From Xiphophorus maculatus (taxonomy: Eukaryota > Chordata > Actinopteri > Cyprinodontiformes > Poeciliidae), in NCBI RefSeq assembly GCF_002775205.1, contig NC_036454.1, forward strand, positions 16,574,882-16,638,881: DNA of 64,000 nucleotides, read 5' to 3'. The position numbers and the translations under genes were made by a program. The notes beneath the pieces were generated by a model. It made no database searches and had not been told where the DNA came from. It saw only the letters and a program-made list of their open reading frames with translations. Below, one piece after another: positions 45,066 through 60,000 of the stretch (position 1 is its first letter; every line of letters begins with the position of its first letter).

Positions 45066-48000
45066 CTGCGAGGAAAAAAAGTTTAAAAGAGAAAATGTGA
45101 TCTTTAAAAAAAATAGAAATTATCTGCAGGTATGCAAGATGATTTAAAATATGATGAACTAACTGCAGGAAAGAAGCGACATGGTCCGCAGCAAAATGAG
45201 TGCATGAAAATATGGAGAAAGCTTAGAAAATGAACAAAGAGCAAGGGGTGAAGGGAATAGATGGGATGAAACAGACAATGGAGGCTAGAATTTAAATAAT
45301 CCTTTATTAGCAACAAAATCGAAGTCAAAGCTGATGATAATGAAAGATTTCTCAAACAGAAGCTAAGGAGTAAAAGAATGACTGACATAAAAAATAGAAC
45401 CAAAAATAAATCTGACAACAATGGATTCATGAATGATTAAATGAATGATACTGACTCAATAGGAACAAAACAAACATTTAAAAATGAAATACAATACAAA
45501 ATTACAATTTTACATTCCTCAAAGGTCATCTTAAAAGTTCAACAGTTTAAACTAACAGAGATTATAATCTGTAACTCTCCAGCACAGACTATGCACAAGT
45601 ACCAGAACTACTCTACATCACAGCTACGGTGGATTTTAGCTGTTTTACTCATCATCCTCATCCTCGAAGTAAATATTTTTACTCCTTTCAATGTAGGCCA
45701 ATCGCCTCTGTGGACATGACAAGAGAGAGGGAGGAGGGTCAGAACAGGAAGGACTGGAGCTTCTTAAACTGAGACAGAAACTCTGGAAAAGGCTCAAAGC
45801 AATCTAGAACTTGGTGTCTAAAGCCATATTAAAAATAAATAAATAAGAGCAGAATAGGTCACAAATAAAACCATTTTCAAAGGCTTGGAAAACCAGAGAC
45901 GTTTACAAAATAATAATCAATTTGGAGATGGGCTTAAAATCTCACAACCTCAAGAGTTCTCACACTAAAGTCAGAGCACAAACTTATCTCTTCACTACCA
46001 AAGTTTAATTATTTTGTAAATACATAAATACAGAGGCTGTTTTTGTAAATAAACACAAAAACATCCTTTGCACCCGGTGTGTGTGTGTGTGCTCTACCAA
46101 CTGAGCCGCTCTGCACACATTCACTACATTTTTACTGAAATTATTTAGCCATGCTGAATATAACATACAGTCATCAAACGTGTTAACTACTAACAGCATA
46201 AATCTACCCTGACTTGTGAAGCTGCTGACACTTTATGGGGAGAACATTAATTATTATAAACTGAAACAAGGGAGAGATGATAGAAGTTATGAGGGATCAA
46301 TGAAAGGATGGGTGACGGCGAAAATGAATTAAATCTATGAGAGAATTCCCATAAACAAGATGGAGATATATAAGACAATCAGATTCAGGAAGCAAAAAAT
46401 ATTGCGGATTCTTACCTGGAGCATCTGACTCCCGACGCCCTCTCTCTCCTTATATGGTCGGATGACACCGTCCTCGTGTATGAAGCGAGGAGGACGGAGA
46501 GAAATAACATCTTGAGAGGTCTCTGCTGCCCTGTAAGCGGGACAATATGACGGAAAAATATTTTACTTGATTACCTAAAGAAGCCCAGTTTAAGGAACCT
46601 ACAGTATAGTTCATTTATAGTTATTGACAACTCAAAGACAGGTGTGTCCAAAAGCCTGGTAGCAAATTATTAAGTTGACACTAATGGATGTAGCTCTTCA
46701 ACATTGAACTTTAAAGTTTTTCCCTGACATTCTGCTCATCATGTAAGCAACATGAAATGTTCCATCATTGTTTGTCATAATTCAAGTTATTTAAAATGCT
46801 CATTTTTATTGCCCTGGCAAGTTTAGGAGAGTACATGTTTTCTCCATCTCATCATCTGCTCAACGTCATGCCACTTCAAACCAACAGGAAATCATACAGC
46901 ACACTGCAAAAGTTTAAATAGCACAAAACTTTTAAATGTTAAAAAGTGGTGCTATATTTTAGGGCTTTTCGCACATCTTTATGAGATGTATAAAAACTGA
47001 TGGGCAGCATCGTAAACTATACCATACAGAGAGACATTCAGATAGCAAAAGTCTGGCAAAGAAATATTTACAAGTGGAGGAGCATACAGCGGATTGTCAT
47101 GATTAAATATTATGACCACCTGAGGAAAAAAGCTCGTCTCCTTTTAATAGTTCTGTTAGAGAAGCAGCGTATTTAAGATCTAATTACCTCAGCAGTGTGA
47201 AACCATAAGGATGGGAACTAAAAGCAGAAAAGAGAGTTATACCTTTTGATTCCCTGAAAGGTACTGCTGGCCAAGTCGATAATCCCTCCTGTCGGTCGAG
47301 CTATCGCGCCCACCAAACCTTTGCCAACACCTTTGAAGAAGCCCGCTGCTCCCTCTTTCTGCGCCCCTGCACAATAACAGATAATGTGTTCAGAAATTTC
47401 AAACCCAACCACAGCTTATTACTATGAATCAAAAAACAGTTTGTAACTTTATATATTTGTGGAGAGTCAGACTAAACACACCTTTTATAGGTTTGGTAAC
47501 AATCCCTGTGATTCCACTGACGAATCCCTGAAACACAAACAAACTGCGTCGGATCAATGAAGCATTTTTATTTTAGGCCACGCTACAGCGTTTAGAAAGT
47601 CAGAAACACTATTATTGATTAATTCAAAGTAGAGTTGGACAAATAATGAAACGCACAGAAACCAATCCTTTTCCGCCTCTGGCCAGCCCGTCTTTCAGGC
47701 CTGTAGGCTGTTTGTTCATGGCTTCTCGCCTCTTCTGCTGGTATTCCTCATCCATGGTTATTGCAGCGACTCCCTTTGCGATGGTCCCTGTTATCCTAGA
47801 GGCTGCGCCTGCTATACCCCCTGTACAAAAAATACACAAAAGCTTATTTATTTTAAAAAGATACAACTTTTTTTATGCCACTGATACGTGTCACCTGGCA
47901 AGTACAGCTTATTTCCAAATAGGACGGAAACAATTTTCTGCAAGTTTAGATACATTTGACTTGTTTATGAAAGCTGAAAATCAATCTGTTAAGGGGAAAA

Positions 48001-51000
48001 AAGTTTACTTGATCAGTTCAACAGAAGAACCAAGGAAGATGCTTGAGCAACCACACATTTAATGCCACAACTCCTCCTGTACTGATATAATCTGTAAAAA
48101 TCAGAAGGCTACACTTTATGGACATCCTGCATCATTATGTTTGCATCTTCGATGACTGCTCTGTATTAGATCTTATTTGCCAAACTACAAGTTCCCACTA
48201 GTTTAAGCTGAGTTTAATTCTTACCAACAGCTCCTCCCACCAGAGCTTTCACACCGATGGTCATCCCTTCTATAAACTCTTCAGGGCCTTGGATGGCTCC
48301 CTGGAAAACCAGCAGCACAAATGTACACAGAGAATGAAGAGTGAGATCAGGAGTTCCTAGGCTGTCAATCTGAACAAAAATTATTCTGGAGTCATTCCAG
48401 AAAACCCACAGTTCCAAGAAACTCCTTGTAAATGTATAAATGCATCGAGGTAAATCATAATATCATAATAAAGGAAAACTGTGGATAAAACAGGACAGGT
48501 CATGCCACCAGTTTGACAGTATTTCAGATATTCAAAACAAAAAACTAATCAATAGTTATCAAAATCAACAATTATCAATATTGATATGAAAGGCTTATAT
48601 TGTGATAATTTTTCAGCCATATCGTCCAGGCCTATCATATTTAAGATCTAATAAAACTAAACATTTAGTTTCTTATGGGATTACAAATGAACAAATAAAT
48701 GAATACATTTTAAAAAGACTTATTTTCACTCAGATAAAGCTGTTCCTTCATGCAGTCATGGATCTGTAGAAAAACAATACTACTACATATGACTATCACA
48801 TTTTGAAGCACCGACAGGCCGACTGATTTCTGGTTGAGCAGAAGCTTCGAAACAATGATGAACGGCTGTGAAGTCTGTGAAACGCGCCAAGTTAAACATT
48901 TTCATTTGTATTTCAACAATGTTTCAGATAGAAATAATACCTTGGTTATGCTGAAAAGATTTGCTTATGAAGTTTAGCAATTTTTCACGATATTGAGAAA
49001 TAAAGCACTTATTCCATGTACTACATTCCTACCTGGTAGGGCTCATAGAAGAACGCTTCGACGCCCTCTGACAATCCTCTTATCAACCCAAAGGGATTTC
49101 CCAGCACGTCCAGGCCCAGCACCAGCACATACATCTGTTTAATAGCCTGAAATATACAGAAATATAAACGTGAGTTCCCATGTTTTCAACTTTTAATGAA
49201 TAAAAGGAAACAGGAATTTGATAAAAAAAAAAAAAAAAAAAAACTTCTAGGTGAAGTAGCTACATTTATGACTTCTGACCCAGAAGGAGGACTGTCTCTG
49301 TGTAATGTTAAACTGAATTAAAAGATGGATTTTAAATGCAAAAAAAAACAACAAAATTGATAAAGAAACTTTGGACAAAATTGTTTGACTACTGAGAAAA
49401 CAAACATACCAAAGAAAAATACTCTTTTATCAACCTTTTTTAAAAGAAATCCCTCACATTATGCAATAAAAAAAGAGCCATCTTGAAAATGTTTCTGTGA
49501 ACATCACCTGCTTGGAGTAGTGTCTGATGACCTCTGATTGTAGCTGCTGAGTGGTGTAAAACTGGAAGTTTAGCTCAAAGAATCCCAGCCTGGAATAAAC
49601 AAAATATTCAGTCAGTCAGAATTATTTCTTCAAATCACAGAAAATCGCAGAAACAGCAGCTGGATCTTGTTTTGTGCGCTTGAACATGCGAGGCCTCGTA
49701 CTTGAAGACGACGTCCTGCACATCAGTGAGAGTTGCTCCGATGCTCTTCAGCAGCAGGTTGAGGGACTGAATGGGGATGAGTTCAGTTTCTCTCTTCTCC
49801 TTTAAGCCGTCTTCTCCTCCTGTGCTCAGAGAGAAACTCAAATGCAACTGAAACGAAAAACAGAAACAATTTCATATTAATGTCAGTAAAAAAAAAAAAA
49901 AAATAGAATATCACTGACTGAGTTCATTCAGTGTTGTGTTATTACCTCTTTTTGTGATGCCTTTCATGCATCATCAGCACAATAAGCACTTTTAAAAAAC
50001 GTATTTTCTGTTGTTGCACCTTTTCTTGGAAGATTTTTGGTATTGAAGGTTGTAATTTATTTACCACATTCACTTTACCAGTAATTGATTTGATTGTAGT
50101 TACATATTACTGATTTTGCTATCATTTACGATGTTCATTACCCAACAAAGACAGAAAGAAATCATGTTGTCTAAAAACTGATTTGTTTGTGCCTTTTTTT
50201 GTTACATTTGCAGAAAGTATTTTTGAATTTTACCCACCTTGATAGGGGAAATGTGGAATTGCTCATAGAGGCTAATGGGTGACGTATCAGTAGAAGAGAC
50301 ATGGTTCAGCTCTGTTCTTATATACTCTATGTCCTTAGCAAACAGCTCCACCTGGAGGACAAGCGCAGATACACTGGATTGTGAAGGTGAATAAACACAC
50401 TCCATTTGACCTTGTCTGATAATCAAATATGGAGGAACAGAGGAAAGGATTTGGTGATTATCAGTGAATGTGACTGACCTCCTGTTCTGAAGTCATGACG
50501 CCGGCGTTCTCAGGAGTAACAAAGTCCAGGATGGCATACAGAAAGCCCAGGTCAAGTTTTAAATCCATCTCCTGAATCAAAACCTTGAAGTATCTGAAGT
50601 CAAAACCAATTAATTTGTTATTTAAGAATAAGCTGAGAAAACATTACAATTGTTTGTCATAAATGAAACAATGGAGAAGATTAATCTGAGACAAGACAGC
50701 AATTATAATCTATGATTACTGAGACTCATCTAAATTTTATTTTACTTGGATATGAAAATACGTAACATATATTCAAATAAAAACTGAACATACTTGATGC
50801 GAGAGATGTCAGTGTGTCCAGCAGTTCTGGTAACAATGCTGAGATCAATTAGAGGTTTTGGCTCTGGAAGAAAAACAAATAACATTAAAGACCAAAACTG
50901 CATCAAGAGTAAATTATGACAAATGAACTCGGTGTAATAACAGACCTGTGTCCTTGGCGATTGATTTGGGGAGTTTAATGGGGTAAAAAACAAAAGGGAA

Positions 51001-54000
51001 GATGGCTCCTGGTATCTGATTCTGGATCTGTAATAGAGACAAGGCTTTTCTAAAAACTAATGCATGATTGAATAACAAGTTTAACTAAATGAAAATGCAA
51101 CTGACACCAAGTCTTTAAAAGATTCACAGAAAACAAAGGTGTTGTGTTTTCTTTGAAAGTATCTGTTTAAAGTTCACAGTTAGGTCTGGGGTTCTCATGA
51201 GCAGGAACAAAATGATCAACAAGAACCATTTCTTTTTCCTTTAGATCCATCAGATCTCATCATGCTTTCATGGTCCTCTGCCTTCATGAGGAGGAAAAGG
51301 AGCATGATCTTTTTCTCCTTACAAATTATCTGTCTCATACCGTCATGATGTAACAACAAATTTTAACAAATGTGTAAAGAACATTTTTTCATATATATAA
51401 AAGTTATCTACTGCAGCTGTAAGTGATACCAAACAAAACCTGAGCAGGGAAACTGTTTATTTTTTCCACTGTAAAACCCACAAACTGTTAATAATTTAGA
51501 ATGTGGGACTGTACTGGTTTTACCCTTTTCTTGCAGTCACTAACACACCTGTCCATCATTCCTTAGCAACAAAATGCTGCTCATTATTACTGGTTGAATA
51601 TGTGAAATTGAGTAAAGGGCTCTATGGTTATTGGATTTTATTGTCTTATGTTCACAAGAATATGCTGCATCTCAGAATCGCAGCTCTCTGATATTCTGAG
51701 AGAAAGATGGGTTAATTATTTTAGTGCAATTTATGGTGTGTCGTTTACAATGTGCAATTTAAGAAGAAGTTAAAACTGAGACTCAGAAAGCCAAAGTCCT
51801 GCTGCCACTTCATCCCAAATCAGACATGTTAAAGCAGCAACACAAACATTTTAGGAATTAACTCAGGAGCAAACAACTGCTTGCTTTGTAAAAATGTTCG
51901 ATACTAGCAGGTTTTTAATTTCACCTGTATCCGGTGGATCTGGACACGGTAGGATCTCTGTCGAGGTGAGATGCTGTACTCCACCTTCACCCCGGGGAGG
52001 TGGTGTCGCCTCAGAGGAGCAGCCACCGGCTGCATCATGTGCATATCTGTGCCAGAGGGCGTAAAACAGACCTGAGGGAGGAATTAATAAAAAACTGTTT
52101 AATAATTACACAAACGCTAATGTCCTCCTCAGCAATAAGCCAAAAATATTTATGCCCAATTCACTAACAGATTATTCTATTGTTAACACTTTAAAATGTT
52201 TGGTTAAATAATTTAATTTCTTCCAAATTAACTAACAATCCTTGTTCTCTAACCTGAAAGTTGTTCTCCATGTTAGCAATGCAGTTGTCAATCGGCGAGG
52301 AATCACAGTACTCTTTAAAGCGATTCTCTATCATCTCAACTTCTTCTGTGTTCAGGGTTTTCCACCGACCTCTCTTCTTAGGCTTGATCTCCCACACAAT
52401 GTCAGAGCTAAACCGGATACAACAGGACGACAGATGCACAAAGATTTCTGTTGTTAACATTTCTGCTGCATGTTTGACCTGTAATCAGCCATTTATTAAA
52501 CACAGAACAATCACCTTGTGATTCCAATAAAAGAAATCTCTTGGCTATTGTTGTTGTTGACCAAAGATATGCCCATGTCGTGCAGCCACAGGATGACTTC
52601 CTGTTCAGCATGTCGCAAGCTTTCATTTTCCAAAAGCTTCTTGAAGATACGCTGATTCTCAGTGAACACCACGACACGTTGGAGGCCTTTCCGTCAGAAA
52701 TAACACAAATTATCAACAGGAAATCAGATGTAAATGTAAAATGACAGAATCCAGGACGCGTGGGAATTTTACCTTCATAAAAGGGAATCACATAAAGTTT
52801 CCTTTCTCTGTTTGTCTTCTCATCAAGCAGTTCCTGATGAAACAGCAGAAATATTGCAGTTAATCACAAACATGAAAGATTCATCCATCCATTATCTAAC
52901 ACGTTTTTCTCTGCAGGGTCACAAGAGGTTCTGGTGCTTTTCTCCAGCGGTAAACAGGCGAGAGGCGGGGTAACCCTGAACAGGTTGCCAGACCATCTCA
53001 GGGCTAAACAGGACAAACAGCCATGCAGACACACATTCATTCATACCTAAGAACAATTTAAAGCAGTGGTCTCAAAACTGCATTTCGCGAGGGCCAGAGT
53101 CCTGTAACTTTTAGATGTGTCCCTTGTCCTACAGACTTAAACTAAATGGTGAAACTGCCTCACTAGCAGTCAAACTCTACAGAGCTCTGCTAATGAGTCA
53201 ATACTGGAGCCAGGTGTGCTGAAGCAGAGAGACGTCTAAACGTTGAAGGATTCTGGCCCGCAGGGAAAGCGGTTTGAGACGACTGACTTGGAGAGATCAA
53301 TTCACCTAACAGTCATGTTTTGGACTGTGGGAGGAAGCCGGAGTACCCGGAGAAAACCCGCGCATGCACAGGGAGAATGACAAACACTGAACTTTATCTA
53401 ATGTGTAACATTGTCCAAACAGATTATTGGTCTAGTTAAACTGGATGAAGAAGAAAATCTGGATCTCAATTAGCTTAAGAAAAGCACACAATTACAATGT
53501 TTACTTTGCTTAGGTGAGCAAAGTAAACATCTCCAAACTATTTCATTTGTACAACTAAGAAAGCAGCAAAACCGTTTTCTACTTGACCAATCCATGTCCT
53601 GAAGGTAAGAAAGGCAAGAGCTTAGAATATCAGTTTAAGACGTGAAACACAGAACCCACAGCAATTAGTTTAAGTTAAGTTGATGATAATGGCTTACAGA
53701 TAATAAAAATACAAAATATACTTCATCTGAAGATTTTAATAGCCTACAGACAGATAACAAAAACAATGTTTGTAGCCTATACAGCAGAAAAACAAGATTA
53801 AAACATTTTAAATAAGACATCTGACTGTAATAATAATAAAAGTAATATGAAGCATCTACAGCCAGTTGTCTCTGTCTCCTCGTTACTCCATTTCATTTAG
53901 AAAGCAAGCTCCCAGGACTTGGAGGAAAAGTGGAGACACACAGAAAGCTGGGAAGTTTCCACTGCCTGTGATGTTTTGGGGAGCCATCTCATCTGTTTAG

Positions 54001-57000
54001 AGTTCTGTTTGGCTTTATGGAGATGCTGATTTTAATTTTAAGCAGAAGTTACAGAAAAACTAAAGGCCATAGCCTGGGCTGTAGAACAGAGTCACAGGCT
54101 GATGAAGTAATTCAAGCAAATGAAACCTCAACCAAATTTGATTTGCAAATTAGCCTGTGGCTAGAGATCCTATGTTCTAAACAACGGTCGCTATGTTTTT
54201 TTAACATGTAACATTGTTTAATGTGCTGTCCTTACTGAAAGTATTTGAACTGAAATTAAAATATTATATACAAGTACGGCTGAAACAATTCCTCGAATGA
54301 TTCGAGTACCTCGATTATTAAAATTCCTCAAGGAAAATGTACCTGCCTCGAAGCTTCGTTAATTTATGTTTTATTATTTTGCGCACCGTGTTCAGGCCAT
54401 GACATTACTTATGTTATGTGTAGCTCTGACTTCCTCCTCTGAGTTGTTGACAAAAGCAAACTGTTAGTGGCATAACGTCCAATTTTCAAGTTCGGCCCGT
54501 GGGGATTTTTTTGATCGATGATAATGCCTGGGTTTTTATCCTTTTTGGGGGACCAATAAGCATCCTTAAAATGACTGGCGCGATGCCTGGAGTAAGGCAG
54601 CCTTTCACCTGAGTGAAGTTGGCCCCCCCCATCTTCTTCAAATCTTTACATCTTTAAAATGATAATGACTTTTCACAACAAATGACTTTTCACAAACAAA
54701 AATTTTTGCTGCAAAAACCAGCACAAACATAGCACAAACGTTTGACACCAATTTTGCTTGATTTTATGAGAGTGGGGGGGCTGGTTGACCTTTTGACCTT
54801 TAACATTTCATTGATATCTTCAAAGCCAAAGCAGCGCAAACAAAAATCTTTGTTGCACAAACCAGCACAAACAGAGTCGAATTGATTGACACCCATTTTG
54901 TTTGATTTTGTGAAAGGGGGGCTGACCTTTAAACTTTAATTAATATCTTCAAAACCAAGGCAGCACAAACGAAAATGTTTGCTGCACAAACCAGCACAAA
55001 CGTTTGACAACAATTTTGCCTGATTTGAAGAAGGTGGGGGGGCCAACTTCACTCAGGTCAGCCACTCTCCTCTGGGAGCTGCTGGTTGAAAGCGGACGGC
55101 GGGAAGAGCGCTGCGGGAGTATGGTGAGCAGGTGAGCGGATAGACAGAACCGCACAATAAATTTCATATCATCCTGGTGGCGGAAATTATCGTGGCGGTA
55201 CATGGCTGGTAGATGAGTTTCTGAGTGTGATGAACGAAGGTGCCATAAATATCCCGTATTGCTCCCCCCCTGTTCTTACATTCGTCCCCTGGTCTACCGG
55301 TCATGTTTCCCTCCTTCATCCCCCCCACATTACTGTAGGTTTGTTTGTTCGTATTTCATTCGCCTGCCCCCCACCATCCCAGCCCCCCACTCCAGGCGAC
55401 ATTTCCCGTATTCTCAAACCCAAAGCTTGACAGGTATGGGGCAAGGTGAGAGTTCATCTATTAAACTCACTGAAGATGAATACATAAACTAAAAGCTGGA
55501 GCACAGATATTTTTTATAAGGGTATTTGTGAGCCTGCCTCCTTATTATTAAATTGGATATAATTTCAGATCTTTGTATAACTTTTCTTCTGGTTAACTTA
55601 GAAAGTGAGATATTATTGTTACAGGTTAGTTTTCTAAACTACAAATTACTAACTGTTAGGGATTCTCAAATATGAAAAATTGGACTGATATTGATACCCA
55701 ATAGTAACACCGGTGTTATGCCAGATTTACCAATATTTTATTTTATAAATTTATTTAATCCAATTACTCGATTAATTGTAAGAATAATCAATAGATTACT
55801 AAAATGTTTGTTTACAACAGCCCTAAATACACGCTAAAGTACAGGGCACGCTTTTCATTAGGCCAACATTTCTGCTTCTTTTTGGTCTTATATAATATTC
55901 TATTTCTCCTTAGAAACTGAATTTGTGATTTTCATCATCAGTAAGCCATTATTATCAAAATGAACAGAAATAAGTGTGTAGTTTCCTAAATAAAGAAGCC
56001 ATGAGCTTGACGCTCTCAGTCTTTCACATTCAGTCCAAATTCTACAAAGTGCTTGAAACAGAATAAGTTAAATAGAAAAACCTATAAAGCAAATTAAACA
56101 TTTCCCCTTATTTCTTAGATACAGAGAGCAAATCTATCTCAGGCTCAGTACCTTCTCCACCTTGAGCTCTCCATGGTAGCGTCCATGTTTCCAGCTAAGC
56201 TCTCTGGACCCGGTGGGCTCGGTCCAGGTGTAATACACAGCTTTTCCAGCCTCTAGATTTTCCCACTCCAACTCCTTCAGAGAGCTGAGAATTCACAAAC
56301 AGTGGAAAAGCAACGATAGTTTAGGATGTAAAAAGATTTACAATAAGAAGCCAGAATAAGAGAATTTTAAAGAACACAGCAGAGTACATGCAACTATCAA
56401 CACAGGGAGGAAAAAGACATCACAAAGGAGCAGAATATACCATCTTAAAAACCCAAAGGCTCAATAATAATTTCCATAAAAGCTTTACTAACAGTCATTT
56501 CAAGAAGAAAGTACACCCTCTAACAGTTCTAGAGTTTTATGGTAAAACTACTTCAATCTTATTTTAATTAAAAATCTTAATAAAGATGAAGACAAAAGGT
56601 AAACAATTGTAAAATCAAATTTAAATCATGAAATTAATAGATAAATACAAAGTATTTTAAACCCCAGAACTTAAAGAAGGTGAACATCAATGACTGCATG
56701 TATTATCCGTTTGAGTAAATATGAATATTTAGCTAATTGTTCCCAAAGCAAGAAAGAAAAGGGAAAGTTCAATATCTAGAGATGGAGAATAGAAGCAAAG
56801 GAACGCTGGTTAATGAGAGAGAAGAACTGGGAGCAGAGGATAGAGTAATTCCCGACGCAGAATCCCATCTAGCCAGCAGAACACCTGGGAAGTCTTTGCT
56901 ACAAATTAACCAGATAAACACGACGACATTAAACGGCTTTAGGTGTGTAACCTGCTCAATTTTATTAAATGTTTAAAATTAGTAGCAAAATGATCATCGA

Positions 57001-60000
57001 ATAGGTAAAACATTGCTAATTTATAGCTAGACTTTTAATATTTATGTTCTCCATAAGCATCTCAATGATTTGTTGTCAAGGTTGTGAAATCACTTTGGGT
57101 GTGAAAGCAGGTTACACAGTCAGAAGTGAAACAGGTTTCTACTCTTTTCTAACTTCACTCTTCATCCACACTCAGAACTGAGGTCAATGAACGTCTTTAA
57201 CAGGAGTCAGAGCCTTTTGCTGAGCTACAAAGCAAATTTCTAACCTCATCTCTTGGACTTGCTTATATTGTATAATTTATTTAACAACAAAACCCATTCT
57301 TTTTTCTTTTGACATGAATCGTTAATTTCACATTATTAACTCCCATTACCTTCCTTAACAAGGGTAATTTTTAGTGGAAGGTCGATTAGGGGAGCCATGA
57401 TGAGTGTAAAACAATTTTTTTATTTTATTTTTTTCATCTTATGTCATTTTAATGTTTTAGAAAAATTATGTTTGCGTTTCCACTGGTTGTAGCCAATATT
57501 CATGAGAGTTAGACATAAACACTAAGAATAAAATCAATTTGTGTGTAATCAATCTTCATGATATAAGCTTCACATTTTTAATTAATTTACAGAATTAAAT
57601 GAAATGTTCAATGATGTTCTGATTCAATGAAATGAACCTGCATGTGTGACTAAAAGCTTTCCATTAAAAACATATAAAACAAATAGATTTTCATCCTATT
57701 CTTATATATTGTGATGCACCTGTATTTATTATGTTATTACTTATTTAAAAATAGTAATAATCCAATTTTTTATAAGATCTGCCTACACATAATGTATTTG
57801 AACCAACATAGGAATTCTTTCTTTCTTTAATAGGACTTCAAAATAAGTCATATTAAGCTTCTTCAAGTGCCTTTTTGTTAAAAGGAAATCTTATTAGAGA
57901 TAAAGGTTTTTATACGAACTTTATCTACTGTTTTTTTTCTTATAATGGAAAAATAAATGAAACTACCTGTAACTTAGTGGTTTGTGTTGGATCAGTGCTC
58001 TTCCATATTCATGTTCTGTCTTTAAATATTCTCAGGTGTGATCAGCAATGTTTTGTTCAAATGGTAAAAATTTGCCTAATTACTCTCTTGGCCTGCTTCT
58101 AAAAAGATAACTATCATGTCTCTCGTTGTGTGTTTTCATGATGCACCTTCTTTTTTTTTTTATTCCTGAGTCCTTAGCCCGAGTTCAGAGTGTGTCAGAA
58201 GAGTTTTCATGTTTCATATTTTTCTACCTGTCCTCCTCCCCTGAGGAGGAAAGGTCAAGCAGTTCGTCAGGCACCCACGAGGTCTCTTTCAGGGTGCTGC
58301 ATCGGCCACACGACAAAAATGCACAAATCACCATCAACAGAAATAAACACTGACATTTATTATTAACCCAACGGTTTAATAGAGATGCACCAATCAACTG
58401 GTCAGAGTTTGGGACATGCTTTTGTTTGGCAGGTTAAAGAAAAATCATTTTTTCACCTAGTAAAGGATCAAAACTAAAAACTCCTACCACTTTCAGCTAA
58501 CGAAAAGCATGACCTTTGATGCAAGCGTTTAAAATTAACAAAAATCAGATAAATTTTAGATGACTAAAGGGGATTGTTTTGGAATTACATCAATTTCTGT
58601 GCTTTCTGTTTATTGTGCTTGAGAAAAACCATAAATTAGATTGGTGCATCTCTATTGTTTAATAATGCTATAAATAACCAAAACGGTTTCTTCAATCAAA
58701 ACACAACAAATTAACAGATGCAATGTGAAATCATACATATAAAAAATAATTCAGGCTGAGGCAACAAACTCTGACCTGAAAGGAAAACAACAAGGTCATG
58801 TAGAAATGTATTAGTAGAAAAGATCCAATGTCCCCTCGTGGTCCTCAGCCCCCTGATGTAAGTATATATTACTGCATGCATTCATACAATAAGTATTCCC
58901 CTTATATTATAAATAATTTGTGAAATTTAATTTAAAAGATGCAAATACAGATTTTTAGAATTATGCACTCTTTCCTTTTATATCCAAATGAAATCAAAGC
59001 TGAGCATGCTGCAAAACAGTTTAAGTTTATTAAAATGAACTGCAGTTCTTTATTTTTCTAGAGATGACAACAGAGCTCTAATGTTGCCAGCCTTCTCTTT
59101 ACATTTCTTGCAGTTATTTTCAGTGAAAGCATCAACAAATCAAGGAGCGATTTGATTTACAGCCATTCATGATGTTTTGGGTGTACTAATCTGCAGCTAC
59201 TCATCATGAAGGCGGTATGTCCACCCAGGCGTTTTGCACAGCTGAATGGTTGCCACAGGAGATTAAAGGATTTCTCAATCAAGGAATCAAGGAAATACTC
59301 CAGATATGCTTTTGACGAGGGACTAACATTCAAACACAATGTAAAGCTCGAAAAGTTGATTTTACATAATAATGCCCCCTTAAAGAACAAAGCTTTTTTG
59401 TTTGTTTCTAAAACTGCAGCTCAGACGCAGCTGACTCATGACTAGAGATCGATACATGAAGTGTCCACACAGACAAGAAGAGCTGGAAAGTTCAGTCAGG
59501 GAACTCTTCTTTCAAACAGCAATTTGGAGGAAAAAAAGTTGCAACTTTTGTTAGAAAGTCTAAAAAGGATAATTTTATATAAAAAAAATGCGTTGAAGTA
59601 TTAATGTCACTGTCATAGATTTTGTAATCTTGTAGTGACAGCCCTAGTTCTATCATTGACTAAATATCATGCAACTGTAAGGCTTCAAATATTTGTCACT
59701 GTCTGCATTTCTCTTGTTGTCCTACCTCTGTCTGAACTGAAGACGTTCGTTTGTGTGGTTGATGAGGAGGAAAGGGGCCGCCCCATCATGGTACTCAGAG
59801 AATCGAATGGTGGCCGAGTGATCTGACAGGTTTACATCAACGATGATACCGCCCACCTTAAATAACACAAAGTTAAAAAAGAAATAAAGTTGTGTCCTTT
59901 TAATCCTCTGATTGAACGATTGTGTTTACTTACAGAGTTGTCCAGATGCAGTAACAAGCAGTTCTCTCGTTTGGTGAAGTTAATCGTCTGAGGAGGCGCT

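Noticed and set aside
45104..45430. 108-codon hydrophobic frame on the minus strand in a vps13a intron
   Set aside because: AT-rich Leu/Phe/Ser composition; overlaps the 3' UTR of the alternative exon; no motif.
58126..58353. Plus-strand open frame over 58228-58296
   Set aside because: Shadow of a 69-base vps13a exon on the minus strand whose phases join the neighbouring exons.
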